Source: Nitrospira lenta (lineage in GTDB: Bacteria; Nitrospirota; Nitrospiria; Nitrospirales; Nitrospiraceae). Taken from it: a stretch of DNA of 13,779 bases. The stretch covers positions 1 through 13,779 of the forward strand of contig CAMDRK010000035.1 of NCBI GenBank assembly GCA_945906715.1. The letters run 5' to 3'. Made by a program: the position numbers and the translations under genes. Numbering within the stretch: position 1 is the stretch's first letter; each line of letters opens with the position of its first letter. The notes below the pieces were generated by a model. The model was given only the letters and a program-made list of their open reading frames with translations. It made no database searches and was not told the DNA's origin. Shown one piece after another: positions 6,648-13,779 of the stretch.

Positions 6648-7103
6648 GTGGAGGAGGTCCGTGGGGTCCATTCAATCGGTGGCAGAATCTACCCCAAGGC
6701 GCAGGTTCTGAACCGTGGTATCGCCAAGCTGATCGATCTTTTAATCGTCGCAGCCGCTGGGCAAATATTTGTGCCGGTAGGTTTTCTTGGTGGAATGGCA
6801 TATATACTCATTGCAGACGGTTTTGCCGGTGGGCGCAGTATCGGTAAGCGGTTGATCGGCCTTCAGACGGTGCTTCCTGACCGGCGTGAGGCCATAGGGT
6901 TTCGAGAATCCATCATCCGCAATTTGCCTTTTGCGGTCGCTCAGTTAGCGTTCGCCATCCCGTATGTAGGATGGCTTCTAGCGGCAGCAATTATAGCGTT
7001 CGAAGCAGTATTGGTTTTTGGAAATGAGCAGGGGCGGCGTCTGGGCGACGAGGTGGCCGGTACCCAGGTGTTGGATGCAGGGCGACTGGCATTGCCTGAC
7101 TGA
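6648..7103 (+). CDS. RDD family integral membrane protein
   Basis: A 151-residue inner-membrane protein. The RDD pattern is seen in NRGIAKLIDLL with Arg23 and Asp30, then FAGGRSIGKRLIGLQTV (59-75), RESIIRN (86-92) and the closing GRRLGDEVAGTQVLD (129-143) with the later conserved Asp. Hydrophobic segments lie at about 25-42, 43-58 and 93-124, the last long enough for two passes. Members are variously proposed as transporters or accessory membrane proteins; no substrate can be read here. GTG at 6648 is chosen from the strong ribosome site. It is the first gene after a good promoter and ends 38 bases before mreB, so it should be made with the elongasome proteins. A role in cell-shape control is suggested by position only. 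Confidence 0.85.
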   Translation: MEEVRGVHSIGGRIYPKAQVLNRGIAKLIDLLIVAAAGQIFVPVGFLGGMAYILIADGFAGGRSIGKRLIGLQTVLPDRREAIGFRESIIRNLPFAVAQLAFAIPYVGWLLAAAIIAFEAVLVFGNEQGRRLGDEVAGTQVLDAGRLALPD

Positions 7104-7141
7104 TGCATGCGGTCAGGATCTGAGGGGAAGGGAGAGCAATC

Positions 7142-8191
7142 GTGGGCTTTGGGAGCGATATCTTCGGATGGTTCTCAAACGATCTGGCCATTGACCTAGG
7201 GACGGCGTCGACGCTCGTGTATGTCCATGGGAAAGGGATCGTGCTCAACGAACCCTCGGTCGTGGCAGTTGAGAAAAAGACCGAACGAGTGCTCGCGGTC
7301 GGCACAGAAGCGAAGCGAATGTTGGGGCGCACGCCGGGCAACATCATTGCGGTGCGGCCGATGAAAGAAGGCGTGATCGCCGACTTTGAAATGGCAGAGC
7401 AGATGTTGAAGCGGTTCATTCAGAAGGCGCACAACCGCAGTGCGTTCGTGCGTCCGCGCATCATCATCGGTGTGCCGTCGCGTATTACGCAGGTGGAGCA
7501 GCGGGCAGTGCGAGACTCGGCCGAATTAGCCGGCGCACGCGAAGTGTATCTGATCGAAGAGCCGGTGGCTGCAGCCATCGGCGCAGGTCTTCCGATCACC
7601 GAGCCCTCCGGCAATATGGTGGTCGATATCGGCGGCGGCACGACCGATATCGCGGTCATTTCGCTCGGCGGAATCGTCTACAGCGAGTCCGTCAAGGTCG
7701 CGGGCGATCGCATGGACGACGCGATCATGAACTACATTAAGAAGAAGTATAACCTCCTCATTGGTGAACATATGGCGGAGCGGATCAAGTTCGAAATCGG
7801 ATCCGCCTATCCCTTTGAAGAACGCAAAACCATGATGATCAAGGGGCGCGACTTGATTTCCGGCATTCCCCGTACGCTGGTGGTGGATGACGCGGAAATC
7901 CGGGAAGCGCTGCAGGAACCGATCGGGACAATCGTCAACGCGATTAAAGTGGCACTGGAGAATACCCCGCCCGAGTTGGCGGGCGACATTATCGATCGTG
8001 GCGTCGTACTCACGGGTGGGGGATCTTTGCTGAAGGGCATGGATACGCGCTTTCGGGAAGAGACGAATCTGCCGATCATCACCGTGGATGACCCTCTGAC
8101 TTCTGTAGTCTTGGGGGTCGGGAAAATCCTCGATGAGTTGGATCTGCTCGCCAAAGTGTCGGTGATGTCCCAGGCCAATACCTACCGATAA
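7142..8191 (+). CDS. mreB: Rod-shape-determining actin-like protein MreB
   Basis: Bacterial actin that forms membrane-bound filaments and steers cell-wall elongation. The 349 residues are the usual length. Actin-fold ATPase motifs: DLGTASTLVY (phosphate 1, 18-27), MVVDIGGGTTDIAVISLGG (phosphate 2, 159-177), VAGDRMDDAI, the connecting RIKFEIGSAYP stretch, and GVVLTGGGSLLKGMD (adenosine motif, 287-301). The N-terminal FGSDIFGWFSNDLAID contains a short amphipathic stretch that may bind membrane. GTG at 7142 has GGAG (7131-7134) seven bases upstream. mreC follows after 21 bases. No residue is unusual and the assignment is firm. Confidence 0.98.
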   Translation: MGFGSDIFGWFSNDLAIDLGTASTLVYVHGKGIVLNEPSVVAVEKKTERVLAVGTEAKRMLGRTPGNIIAVRPMKEGVIADFEMAEQMLKRFIQKAHNRSAFVRPRIIIGVPSRITQVEQRAVRDSAELAGAREVYLIEEPVAAAIGAGLPITEPSGNMVVDIGGGTTDIAVISLGGIVYSESVKVAGDRMDDAIMNYIKKKYNLLIGEHMAERIKFEIGSAYPFEERKTMMIKGRDLISGIPRTLVVDDAEIREALQEPIGTIVNAIKVALENTPPELAGDIIDRGVVLTGGGSLLKGMDTRFREETNLPIITVDDPLTSVVLGVGKILDELDLLAKVSVMSQANTYR

Positions 8192-8212
8192 GGTTCCATC
8201 CCTAACTCCTTT

Positions 8213-9094
8213 ATGTGGATGGCTCATTCTCGCTCTCCCTACAGTGCCAGACGTATTGCGCTTGCCTGCTTTGCCCTTCTGCTGGTGGCTCTTTTCCTGC
8301 TTCCCAATCAAATCCAAGGACTCTTGCAGTATCTGGACGGGCCAGTCGGACACGTCGTAGGAGTTCCGCTTCAAGCCATTGCCTCCATCGATGCAGGTAT
8401 TGCCGATCGCTGGGAACGGTATGTGGCATTGCAAGGGGTCCAGGAAGAGAACCAACAACTACGAAAAGAAATTGAATGGTTGAGGGGGCAACATAGCCAG
8501 TTGCGTGAGTTCTCCGCCGCGACAGAACGCTTGACGGCCTTGCTGCAATTTAAGGAGCAGGCGCTCCCTACAATGGTAGCCGCTCAGGTCATCGGGCGTG
8601 ATGCCACGAACCGGTATCGTTCCATCATTCTCAATAAGGGTGAGAGTGACGGGATCAAGCCGGACATGGGGGTGGTCACGCCTGCGGGTGTCGTCGGGCG
8701 TGTGGTAAAGACGACAGGGGCGTCCTCGGTGGTGCTCCTGGTGACTGACCCGAGTAATTCCATCCCCGGCCTCATTCAGCGGACGAGAGACGAAGGCATT
8801 GTGGAAGGGACTCAACAAGGGATGGCTCGGTTAAAGTATATTCCGTTGTTGTCGACGCTCCGAGACGGTGATCGAGTCGTGACCTCGGGTCTTGTCGGAG
8901 GTTTTCCGCGAGGGCTCGTGATCGGCACGATCACGAACATCGATAAACAGGAAGGCGCCCTCTTCCAGTCTGCCGAGCTCATGCCGGAGGTCGATGTCGG
9001 TCGCGTGGAGGAAGTGCTGGTGATTCAGATGTCATATGGGCAGTCCACGAAGGTTGGGGCGGAAGCGGATGTGACCGGGAAACCATCACCGTGA
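8213..9094 (+). CDS. mreC: Rod-shape-determining protein MreC
   Basis: Bitopic scaffold of the elongasome whose periplasmic part contacts PBP2. The 293 residues show a basic N-terminus, one membrane helix at about 15-31, a coiled coil at about 72-112 (VQEENQQLRKEIEWLRGQ and following), and the beta-rich MreC core with AAQVIGRDATNRYRSIILNKG (123-143), GVVTPAGVVGRVV (153-165), VVLLVTDPSNSIPG (173-186) and GDRVVTSGLVGGFPRGLVIG (219-238). Two ATG codons, at 8213 and 8219, are possible starts; neither has a recognisable ribosome site, since the leader is pyrimidine-rich. Translation may depend on coupling to mreB 21 bases upstream. The end overlaps mreD by four bases (GTGA). Confidence 0.96.
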   Translation: MWMAHSRSPYSARRIALACFALLLVALFLLPNQIQGLLQYLDGPVGHVVGVPLQAIASIDAGIADRWERYVALQGVQEENQQLRKEIEWLRGQHSQLREFSAATERLTALLQFKEQALPTMVAAQVIGRDATNRYRSIILNKGESDGIKPDMGVVTPAGVVGRVVKTTGASSVVLLVTDPSNSIPGLIQRTRDEGIVEGTQQGMARLKYIPLLSTLRDGDRVVTSGLVGGFPRGLVIGTITNIDKQEGALFQSAELMPEVDVGRVEEVLVIQMSYGQSTKVGAEADVTGKPSP

Positions 9095-9582
9095 AATTTC
9101 TTTTCTATCTGATTCTTGTACTAGTGCTCGTCCCTCTGCAGACGACGTTGCTGCCACATCTGAGTGTGTGGAGTATCAAGCCGGACTTGGGGCTTGTGGC
9201 TGCCGCGCTTGTCGGGATTTTTGCCGGTGAACTGGAAGGCCTTCTCGTGGGGCTCGCGATCGGATGGGTCCTGAATCTTTTTTCCGCCGGCGAACTTTGG
9301 CTCAGTCTCTTGACGAACGGGGGCATTGGGATCTTAGCAGGGTTTCTGGGGCGGCAACTGACCCTGGTGACGTCGATCTCACTGGGTGTGGGTCTATTAT
9401 TGGTATCTTTAGCGAGCGGGCTGTTTGCCGCGGTGAGCTTCACGCACCTCGACATGTCTCAGATGTGGTGGATGGTCGAGGCGATCGCCCTTCCTCAGGC
9501 CTGTTTCGATGGGGCGGTCGGAGCGGGGCTTTATTGGTTGCTCTCCCAATGGTTTCATGTCACCCGTCTAAGGACCGAGTAG
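9091..9582 (+). CDS. mreD: Rod-shape-determining protein MreD
   Basis: Small polytopic inner-membrane partner of MreC. The 163 residues are nearly all hydrophobic, with about five or six membrane segments (roughly 4-20, 31-52, 52-66, 73-87, 93-115 and 138-155). The family features KPDLGLVAAALVGIFAGELEG and the glycine-spaced G-x3-G-x3-G region that follows are present; the later region is more diverged than in enterobacteria, which is normal for this family. The GTG start at 9091 overlaps the mreC stop and fixes translational coupling. Position between mreC and mrdA supports the call more than sequence alone would. Confidence 0.92.
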   Translation: MKFLFYLILVLVLVPLQTTLLPHLSVWSIKPDLGLVAAALVGIFAGELEGLLVGLAIGWVLNLFSAGELWLSLLTNGGIGILAGFLGRQLTLVTSISLGVGLLLVSLASGLFAAVSFTHLDMSQMWWMVEAIALPQACFDGAVGAGLYWLLSQWFHVTRLRTE

Positions 9583-9622
9583 CCGGTCTGTGATAGGCGT
9601 GGCGGAATATTGATTGTGACGC

Positions 9623-11497
9623 ATGGCAACAGCTGGTCTACACGATTCTGAACTTGGGGAACTCCAACGCCGGCTGATTATTCTCCGCGTTGGTCTGTTG
9701 CTCGTTGTGGCGTTACTGGGGCTGCAGCTCTGGAACTTGCAGATTCGTGAGGGCCCCTACTACCGCGATCTCTCGGTGAACAATCGCACGCGTTCTGTCA
9801 TCATGGAGCCGGCTCGAGGGCTCATCTACGACCGCAACGGGGTGTTATTGGCGAATAATGTCCCCAGCTTCACTCTCTATGTTTCGCTTGAAGACGTCAA
9901 AGATCGGGAGCTGCTCATCGGTCAGATCAGTAGTCTCCTGGGGCTAGATGAAGCGCTTGTGCGGAAGAAGCTTACGGCTCGCGGCAGTAAACAGCTGCCG
10001 CGTAAGGTGAAGGATCGCTTAACCCTTCGAGAAGCGACGTTGATTGAGTCCCACCGCGTGGACTTGCCCGGGGTGATGGTGCAAGTCGAATCGCAGCGGA
10101 ACTATCCTGGTGGAGTGACGGCCTCACATCTATTGGGCTATGTTGGAGAAGTGTCTCCCGAACAGTTAGAGAAACCTGAATATGCCGACCTCCACCAGGG
10201 GAGCATTGTCGGGCAATATGGTGTGGAGAAATTTTTCGATCGGCTCGTGCGCGGTCAGGCCGGGCAGAAGAGCATAGAAGTCGATGCGATCGGTCATGAG
10301 AAACGAACCGTGGTCGTGGAGCAACCGCATGCCGGGGACGATTTGTATCTCACGATCGATGCGCGGTTGCAAAAAGTGGCAGAAAATCTATTGGGGGAGG
10401 AAACAGGCGCGATCGTCGCCCTCGATCCGAGGACAGGCGATGTGCTGGCTATGGCCAGCCGTCCTGGGTTCGATCCAAATATTCTCTCGCGAGAGCTCAC
10501 ACCGAAACAGTGGGCTGAGATCGTGCAAGATGAGGGACGCCCCTTGAACAATCGAGCGTCGCAAGGACAGTACCCGCCTGGTTCGGTCTTCAAAGTCATG
10601 ATGGCTGCCGCAGCGTTGGAAAGTAAGACTGTGACGCCCTCGACAACCATCCATTGCAATGGCGGATATCAGTTCGGTCGCCGTCTGTATCATGACTGGA
10701 AAGCCGGCGGACACGGCTCGGTAGATCTTCGGCACGCGCTTGTGCAATCGTGCGACGTCTACTTCTACACCGTTGGGCAACGGATGGGGATCGAAACGAT
10801 AGCTTCCTTTGCCCATCAGTTTGGATTGGGAGAGGAGACGGGGATTGAGCTCCCATCTGAACGAATTGGGATCATACCTTCCGAGGCTTGGAAACGGAAG
10901 GCTAAGAATGAGGCCTGGCTGCCGGGCGAAACGATTTCGGCATCAATCGGACAAGGCTATGTGAATGTGACTCCGCTGCAGATGGCAAGCTTAATCGGCA
11001 CCGTTGCAAACGACGGCGTCATGTTCCGTCCGCGATTGGTCCAGGCGGTGATGGATCGAGCGACAGGAGAGTTACAACAACGAACTTCGGTTCCCAAGCG
11101 CACGCTAAAGCTGCGGCCGGAAATCCTACCGTTGATTAAAGAGGCGTTGGCAGGGGTGGTGCAAGAGGGGACGGCTACGCGGGCGAAGTCAGCGCTGGTG
11201 ACGATCGCCGGGAAAACCGGCACAGCCCAGATGACGGCATTGCGCACCGGTCCGGAGAAGGATATCCCGAAGAAATTTCGCGATCATGCCTGGTTTGTCG
11301 CATTCGCTCCGGTTGATGCCCCCACCATTGCTGTTGCGGTGTTGGGTGAACATATGGGCCACGGCGGATCTGCTTCGGCGCCTCTTGCCAAAGAGTTGAT
11401 CGAGACCTATGTGAAGTTGAATCTCCCTGCTCCTTCCGGTGTGAAAGATGGTGCTGTGGCGCAGGCAGGGGAAGACAGAGGACAGGGAACAAGATGA
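9623..11497 (+). CDS. mrdA: Penicillin-binding protein 2, elongasome transpeptidase
   Basis: Class B penicillin-binding protein that cross-links new peptidoglycan during elongation, working with RodA. The 624 residues contain a membrane anchor at about 18-38, a pedestal domain with PARGLIYDRNGVLLANN (63-79), RNYPGGVTASHLLGYVGEV (159-177) and GQYGVEKFFD (197-206), and the transpeptidase domain with PPGSVFK (nucleophile Ser321, Lys324), SCD (376-378; a SxD form as in other PBP2s), and GKTGTAQ (530-536). PBP2 rather than PBP3 is indicated by the SxD motif, the YHDWKAGGHG stretch and the neighbours. An in-frame stop lies at 9617-9619, so ATG 9623 is the first possible ATG start; its ribosome site is weak. 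The polar tail after about 600 is not conserved in character. It overlaps rodA by four bases. Confidence 0.97.
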   Translation: MATAGLHDSELGELQRRLIILRVGLLLVVALLGLQLWNLQIREGPYYRDLSVNNRTRSVIMEPARGLIYDRNGVLLANNVPSFTLYVSLEDVKDRELLIGQISSLLGLDEALVRKKLTARGSKQLPRKVKDRLTLREATLIESHRVDLPGVMVQVESQRNYPGGVTASHLLGYVGEVSPEQLEKPEYADLHQGSIVGQYGVEKFFDRLVRGQAGQKSIEVDAIGHEKRTVVVEQPHAGDDLYLTIDARLQKVAENLLGEETGAIVALDPRTGDVLAMASRPGFDPNILSRELTPKQWAEIVQDEGRPLNNRASQGQYPPGSVFKVMMAAAALESKTVTPSTTIHCNGGYQFGRRLYHDWKAGGHGSVDLRHALVQSCDVYFYTVGQRMGIETIASFAHQFGLGEETGIELPSERIGIIPSEAWKRKAKNEAWLPGETISASIGQGYVNVTPLQMASLIGTVANDGVMFRPRLVQAVMDRATGELQQRTSVPKRTLKLRPEILPLIKEALAGVVQEGTATRAKSALVTIAGKTGTAQMTALRTGPEKDIPKKFRDHAWFVAFAPVDAPTIAVAVLGEHMGHGGSASAPLAKELIETYVKLNLPAPSGVKDGAVAQAGEDRGQGTR

Positions 11498-12609
11498 TCG
11501 ATCGGGTATTCATGAGCCGAGGCTTCGATAATTTCGATTTCCGTTTTATTGGACTGATTCTTGCCATTCTGGGGATCGGCGTTTTGTCGATTTATAGCGT
11601 GACGCATGACCAGGGGGTGGCGTTCCCGTTTTACGCCAAACAGATGGTGTGGATTGCGCTCGGCACGGTCGCGTTTCTCGTCATGTGGCTCTCGGACTAT
11701 CATCGTATCGCGCGGTTAGCGTATCCTGCCTATGCGATCATCTTAATATTACTAGCCGTTGTGTTGTTTGAGGGCAGGAGCAGCCGAGGGGCGCAGCGAT
11801 GGATTCCGATGGGGCCATTTGCGTTCCAGCCATCGGAATTCGCAAAGCTGATCCTCATTTTGACCTTGGCGCACTACTATTCGCAGGCGCCACGGGTAGG
11901 CTGGCTTCAACGAGTGGTGCTTCCTGGGCTGTTGGTACTGCCAGGGCTACTCCTGATCCTGAAGCAGCCTGATCTCGGGAGCGGGTTGAGTTTCTTGGCG
12001 GTCTATGCCGCGATGTTGTTGATGGTGGGCATGCGATCGAAGGCGGTGGGTGTCATCCTCCTGTTTTCGTTGATGCTGTTTCCCTTCGCTTGGGAGATGA
12101 TGTGGGGGTCATTGCATGATTATCAGCGGCAGCGCATTATGACGTTTGTCGATCCGGTCTACGATCCTGGAGGTAAGGGATATCATGCGCTCCAATCACG
12201 GATTGCAATCGGAGCGGGAGAGTTGACAGGGAAGGGTCTTTACGGAGGGACGCAAAGCCAATTGAAGTTTTTGCCTGAGGGGCATACCGACTTTGTCTTT
12301 TCGGTGTTTGCAGAGGAATGGGGATTTCTTGGAGTGCTGGTTCTCTTGCTGTTGTTTGTCGGGTTGATCTGGCTGTCGTTAGAAATTGTTGCGCGTGCGA
12401 AGGACCAGCTCGGAGCGTTGCTGGCGGTCGGCATTCTTTGCATGTTGAGTTTTTGCGTCGTGATCAATATCGGCATGACGGCGGGCATGTTCCCCATCGT
12501 GGGAATCCCGCTCCCGCTCATGAGCTACGGCGGGAGTGCGACGGTGATGACGATGGCGTCGCTCGGCCTGCTTCTGAACGTTAAACGCCGTCGATTGAGT
12601 TTCTTTTAG
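11494..12609 (+). CDS. rodA: Peptidoglycan glycosyltransferase RodA (SEDS family)
   Basis: Polymerises lipid II into glycan strands in the inner membrane as partner of PBP2. The 371 residues match E. coli RodA in length and carry about ten membrane helices. Family markers: SSRGAQRWIPMG with Trp103, FQPSEFAKL with Glu115, LKQPDLGSGL (156-164), the large periplasmic loop DYQRQRIMTFVDPVYDPGGKGYHALQS (209-235), GTQSQLKFLPEGHTDFVFSVFAEEWG with Asp266 at the position held essential in RodA proteins, and GIPLPLMSYGGS near the end. These separate RodA from FtsW. Translation should be coupled to mrdA through the ATGA overlap. It is the last gene of the elongasome unit before a 170-base gap; no clear T-rich terminator follows. 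Confidence 0.97.
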   Translation: MIDRVFMSRGFDNFDFRFIGLILAILGIGVLSIYSVTHDQGVAFPFYAKQMVWIALGTVAFLVMWLSDYHRIARLAYPAYAIILILLAVVLFEGRSSRGAQRWIPMGPFAFQPSEFAKLILILTLAHYYSQAPRVGWLQRVVLPGLLVLPGLLLILKQPDLGSGLSFLAVYAAMLLMVGMRSKAVGVILLFSLMLFPFAWEMMWGSLHDYQRQRIMTFVDPVYDPGGKGYHALQSRIAIGAGELTGKGLYGGTQSQLKFLPEGHTDFVFSVFAEEWGFLGVLVLLLLFVGLIWLSLEIVARAKDQLGALLAVGILCMLSFCVVINIGMTAGMFPIVGIPLPLMSYGGSATVMTMASLGLLLNVKRRRLSFF

Positions 12610-12660
12610 CGAGTGGGGTCATCGCACGGTCTCGAATGAATCGGGGTCGAGGCAAGAGGG

Positions 12661-12666
12661 TATATT
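12661..12666 (+). promoter_or_regulatory. -10-like box upstream of rng
   Basis: TATATT matches the -10 consensus at 5 of 6 positions and would start RNA near 12673, exactly where the inverted-repeat leader begins. No good -35 is found at 16-18 bases spacing and there is no TGn extension, so this is a weak candidate supported mainly by its placement. Confidence 0.35.
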
Positions 12667-12673
12667 GAGGGTG

Positions 12674-12759
12674 AGAACCGTCTGGCTGACGTGTTGTCGA
12701 GTGGAGGCCGAAACCTGGGGATTCCCCGCGTTCGTCCTGCACGTCGGTGCGACGGTTCT
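12674..12759 (+). promoter_or_regulatory. Structured 5' leader of rng (two stacked stems)
   Basis: AGAACCGTC (12674-12682) pairs perfectly with GACGGTTCT (12751-12759). After a 3-by-3 internal loop, CTGACGTG (12686-12693) pairs with CACGTCGG (12740-12747), eight pairs including one G-U. Inside lies a GGGG-ATT-CCCC hairpin (12717-12727). There is no T-run after the closing arm, so it does not look like a terminator. It ends nine bases before the rng ribosome site. In E. coli the rne leader is structured and is used for autoregulation by RNase E; a similar role here is inference. Confidence 0.55.
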
Positions 12760-12768
12760 ACTGAATGG

Positions 12769-12774
12769 AAGGAG
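12769..12774 (+). promoter_or_regulatory. Ribosome binding site deciding the rng start
   Basis: AAGGAG lies five bases before ATG 12780. The other in-frame ATG, at 12765, directly follows an in-frame stop (12762-12764) and has no ribosome site, so 12780 is preferred. Confidence 0.8.
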
Positions 12775-12779
12775 TCGGT

Positions 12780-13779
12780 ATGGGACTGGAAATTGCGATT
12801 ACAGTCGCACGCGAGGAAACTCGCGTCGCGGTGTTGGACGGCGGAGTCGTCACAGATCTCTTTGGGGATCGTGCAAAACATAAGGACTTTGTCGGGAACA
12901 TTTATAAGGGAAAAGTGGCGAAAGTGTTGCCTGGCATGCAGGCGGCATTTGTGGATATCGGCCTCGCGAAGGCGGCCTTCATGCACGTGTCGGATTTGTC
13001 GTTGGACTCCGAGTCGGGAGACACGCTTGTCGATGTGGATGAGGACGATAAGGATGCCGATAAGGATGGGGACATGCTGGGCCCCCGTCGCCAAAGCTCC
13101 AAGCCGATTGAGCAGTTACTGAGTGAAGGGCAAGAGCTGATGGTGCAGATATCCAAAGGGCCCATCGGCACGAAAGGCTCGCGGGTCACGACCTATGTGT
13201 CGCTTCCTGGCCGGTATCTCGTGTTCATGCCTAATGTGGAACATATTGGTGTGTCCCGCCGCATAGCCCGTGACGAGGAGAGGGCTCGACTCAAGGACAT
13301 CATGAAGCGAGTGCGGCATCCTGGCTGCGGGTACATTGTCCGCACGGTAAGCGAAGGGGTCAAAGAAGATGAGCTGCGATCCGATGTCGACTTTTTGCAC
13401 GTGCTCTGGCAGGACATCCTGGCAAAACGTGAACAGAAGGGGGCGCCGGCATTGCTCCACGCCGATTTGAGCCTGAGTTTCCGCGTCGTGCGCGATCTCT
13501 TTGGAAAAAAAGTCGATCGGTTATGGATCGACTCGCGTGAGGAGTACCAGGCGGTTCGGGATTTCGTGCAGCGATTCTCGCCGGAGCAAACGTCTCGCAT
13601 TCATTTGTACGACAAAGATGAAAGTCTGTTCGATCATCTGGGAGTGGAGCAGGAGATGGCCCGGGCTCTCAGTCGCAAAGTTTGGCTCAAGTCCGGTGGG
13701 CATCTCGTGATCGATCATACGGAAGCGATGACCGTCATTGACGTCAACACCGGACGGTTTGTGGGAAAGCGCGATCAGG
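12780..13779 (+). CDS. rng: Ribonuclease G/E family endoribonuclease, 3'-truncated by the window edge
   Basis: Single-strand endoribonuclease that matures rRNA and decays mRNA, favouring 5'-monophosphate ends. No stop occurs before the window end; 333 complete codons are visible. The N-terminus GLEIAITVAREETRVAVLDGG is typical. The S1 RNA-binding domain spans about 37-140 (NIYKGKVAKVLPGMQAAFVDIG, then GQELMVQISKGPIGTKGSRVT), followed by LPGRYLVFMPN, the 5'-sensor-like stretch GVSRRI and later IVRTVSEG (186-193). The DNase I-like catalytic region begins with VIDHTEAMTVIDVNTGRF; Asp321 corresponds to the first magnesium-binding Asp (D303 of E. coli RNase E). The second Asp and the zinc-link cysteines lie beyond the edge, so RNase G and RNase E forms cannot be told apart. 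Residues about 76-98 form an acidic insert in the S1 domain. rng downstream of mre genes is a familiar order. Confidence 0.94.
   Translation, partial: MGLEIAITVAREETRVAVLDGGVVTDLFGDRAKHKDFVGNIYKGKVAKVLPGMQAAFVDIGLAKAAFMHVSDLSLDSESGDTLVDVDEDDKDADKDGDMLGPRRQSSKPIEQLLSEGQELMVQISKGPIGTKGSRVTTYVSLPGRYLVFMPNVEHIGVSRRIARDEERARLKDIMKRVRHPGCGYIVRTVSEGVKEDELRSDVDFLHVLWQDILAKREQKGAPALLHADLSLSFRVVRDLFGKKVDRLWIDSREEYQAVRDFVQRFSPEQTSRIHLYDKDESLFDHLGVEQEMARALSRKVWLKSGGHLVIDHTEAMTVIDVNTGRFVGKRDQ

Noticed and set aside
6544..6930. Near-repeat GAGAAT..ATCATCCGCAAT at about 6544-6562 and again at about 6905-6924
   Set aside because: The exact shared part is only 12 bases, which is expected by chance several times in a window this size; the second copy is inside conserved RDD coding sequence.
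7526..8458. A 310-codon open frame on the minus strand opposite mreB and mreC
   Set aside because: It lies opposite strongly conserved coding sequence; composition is typical of an antisense shadow and no domain is recognisable.
12631..12651. CTCGA/TCGAG hairpin after rodA as a terminator
   Set aside because: Only five pairs with an 11-base loop and no following T-run; too weak to call.
12665..12883. Short plus-strand open frame across the rng leader
   Set aside because: It runs into rng in another frame, has no ribosome site, and the leader symmetry explains the sequence better.
1..13779. CRISPR arrays, insertion sequences, tRNA or rRNA genes, phage or defence genes
   Set aside because: No spaced direct-repeat array, transposase, integrase or RNA-gene signature was seen on either strand; the window is nearly filled with core genes.

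Overview
The window is an ordinary bacterial chromosome segment of moderately high GC, densely packed with housekeeping genes. It reads best as a Gram-negative, non-sporulating bacterium. The gene set and protein style (isolated SurA-N-domain protein, RDD-mreBCD-mrdA-rodA-rng cluster, DUF2905-SpoIID-queA cluster, NHL protein between leuB and asd) remind me of Nitrospira/Nitrospirota, but that is recognition from memory, not a search. No mobile element, CRISPR array, tRNA or rRNA was seen.

Left block (1-5603, all + strand): a 5'-truncated leuB, a six-bladed NHL propeller protein with no visible signal peptide, asd, a DUF2905 membrane protein, a secreted SpoIID/LytB-type wall enzyme and queA. 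From asd to queA the genes overlap by 1-19 bases, so they are probably one translationally coupled unit. asd supplies aspartate semialdehyde for lysine and meso-diaminopimelate, hence peptidoglycan; the SpoIID-type protein acts on the wall; queA makes queuosine in tRNA.

Middle (5604-6647): a gap between convergent genes holding a compact AAGTC/GACTT inverted-repeat element; a minus-strand, membrane-anchored SurA/PpiD N-domain protein without a rotamase domain; and a divergent control region with a promoter candidate on each strand and a dyad between them.

Right block (6648-13779, all + strand): an RDD membrane protein leads the rod-shape (elongasome) operon mreB, mreC, mreD, mrdA (PBP2) and rodA. 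After a 170-base gap comes ribonuclease G/E, which starts at 12780 and runs off the right edge. That gap holds a -10-like box and, beginning about one helical turn downstream, a long two-stem RNA structure ending just before the ribosome binding site.

No clearly new multi-gene system is visible. The best leads are the structured rng leader, the AAGTC/GACTT element at 5606-5698, and the NHL propeller with an insert in blade 2 lodged between two amino-acid biosynthesis genes.
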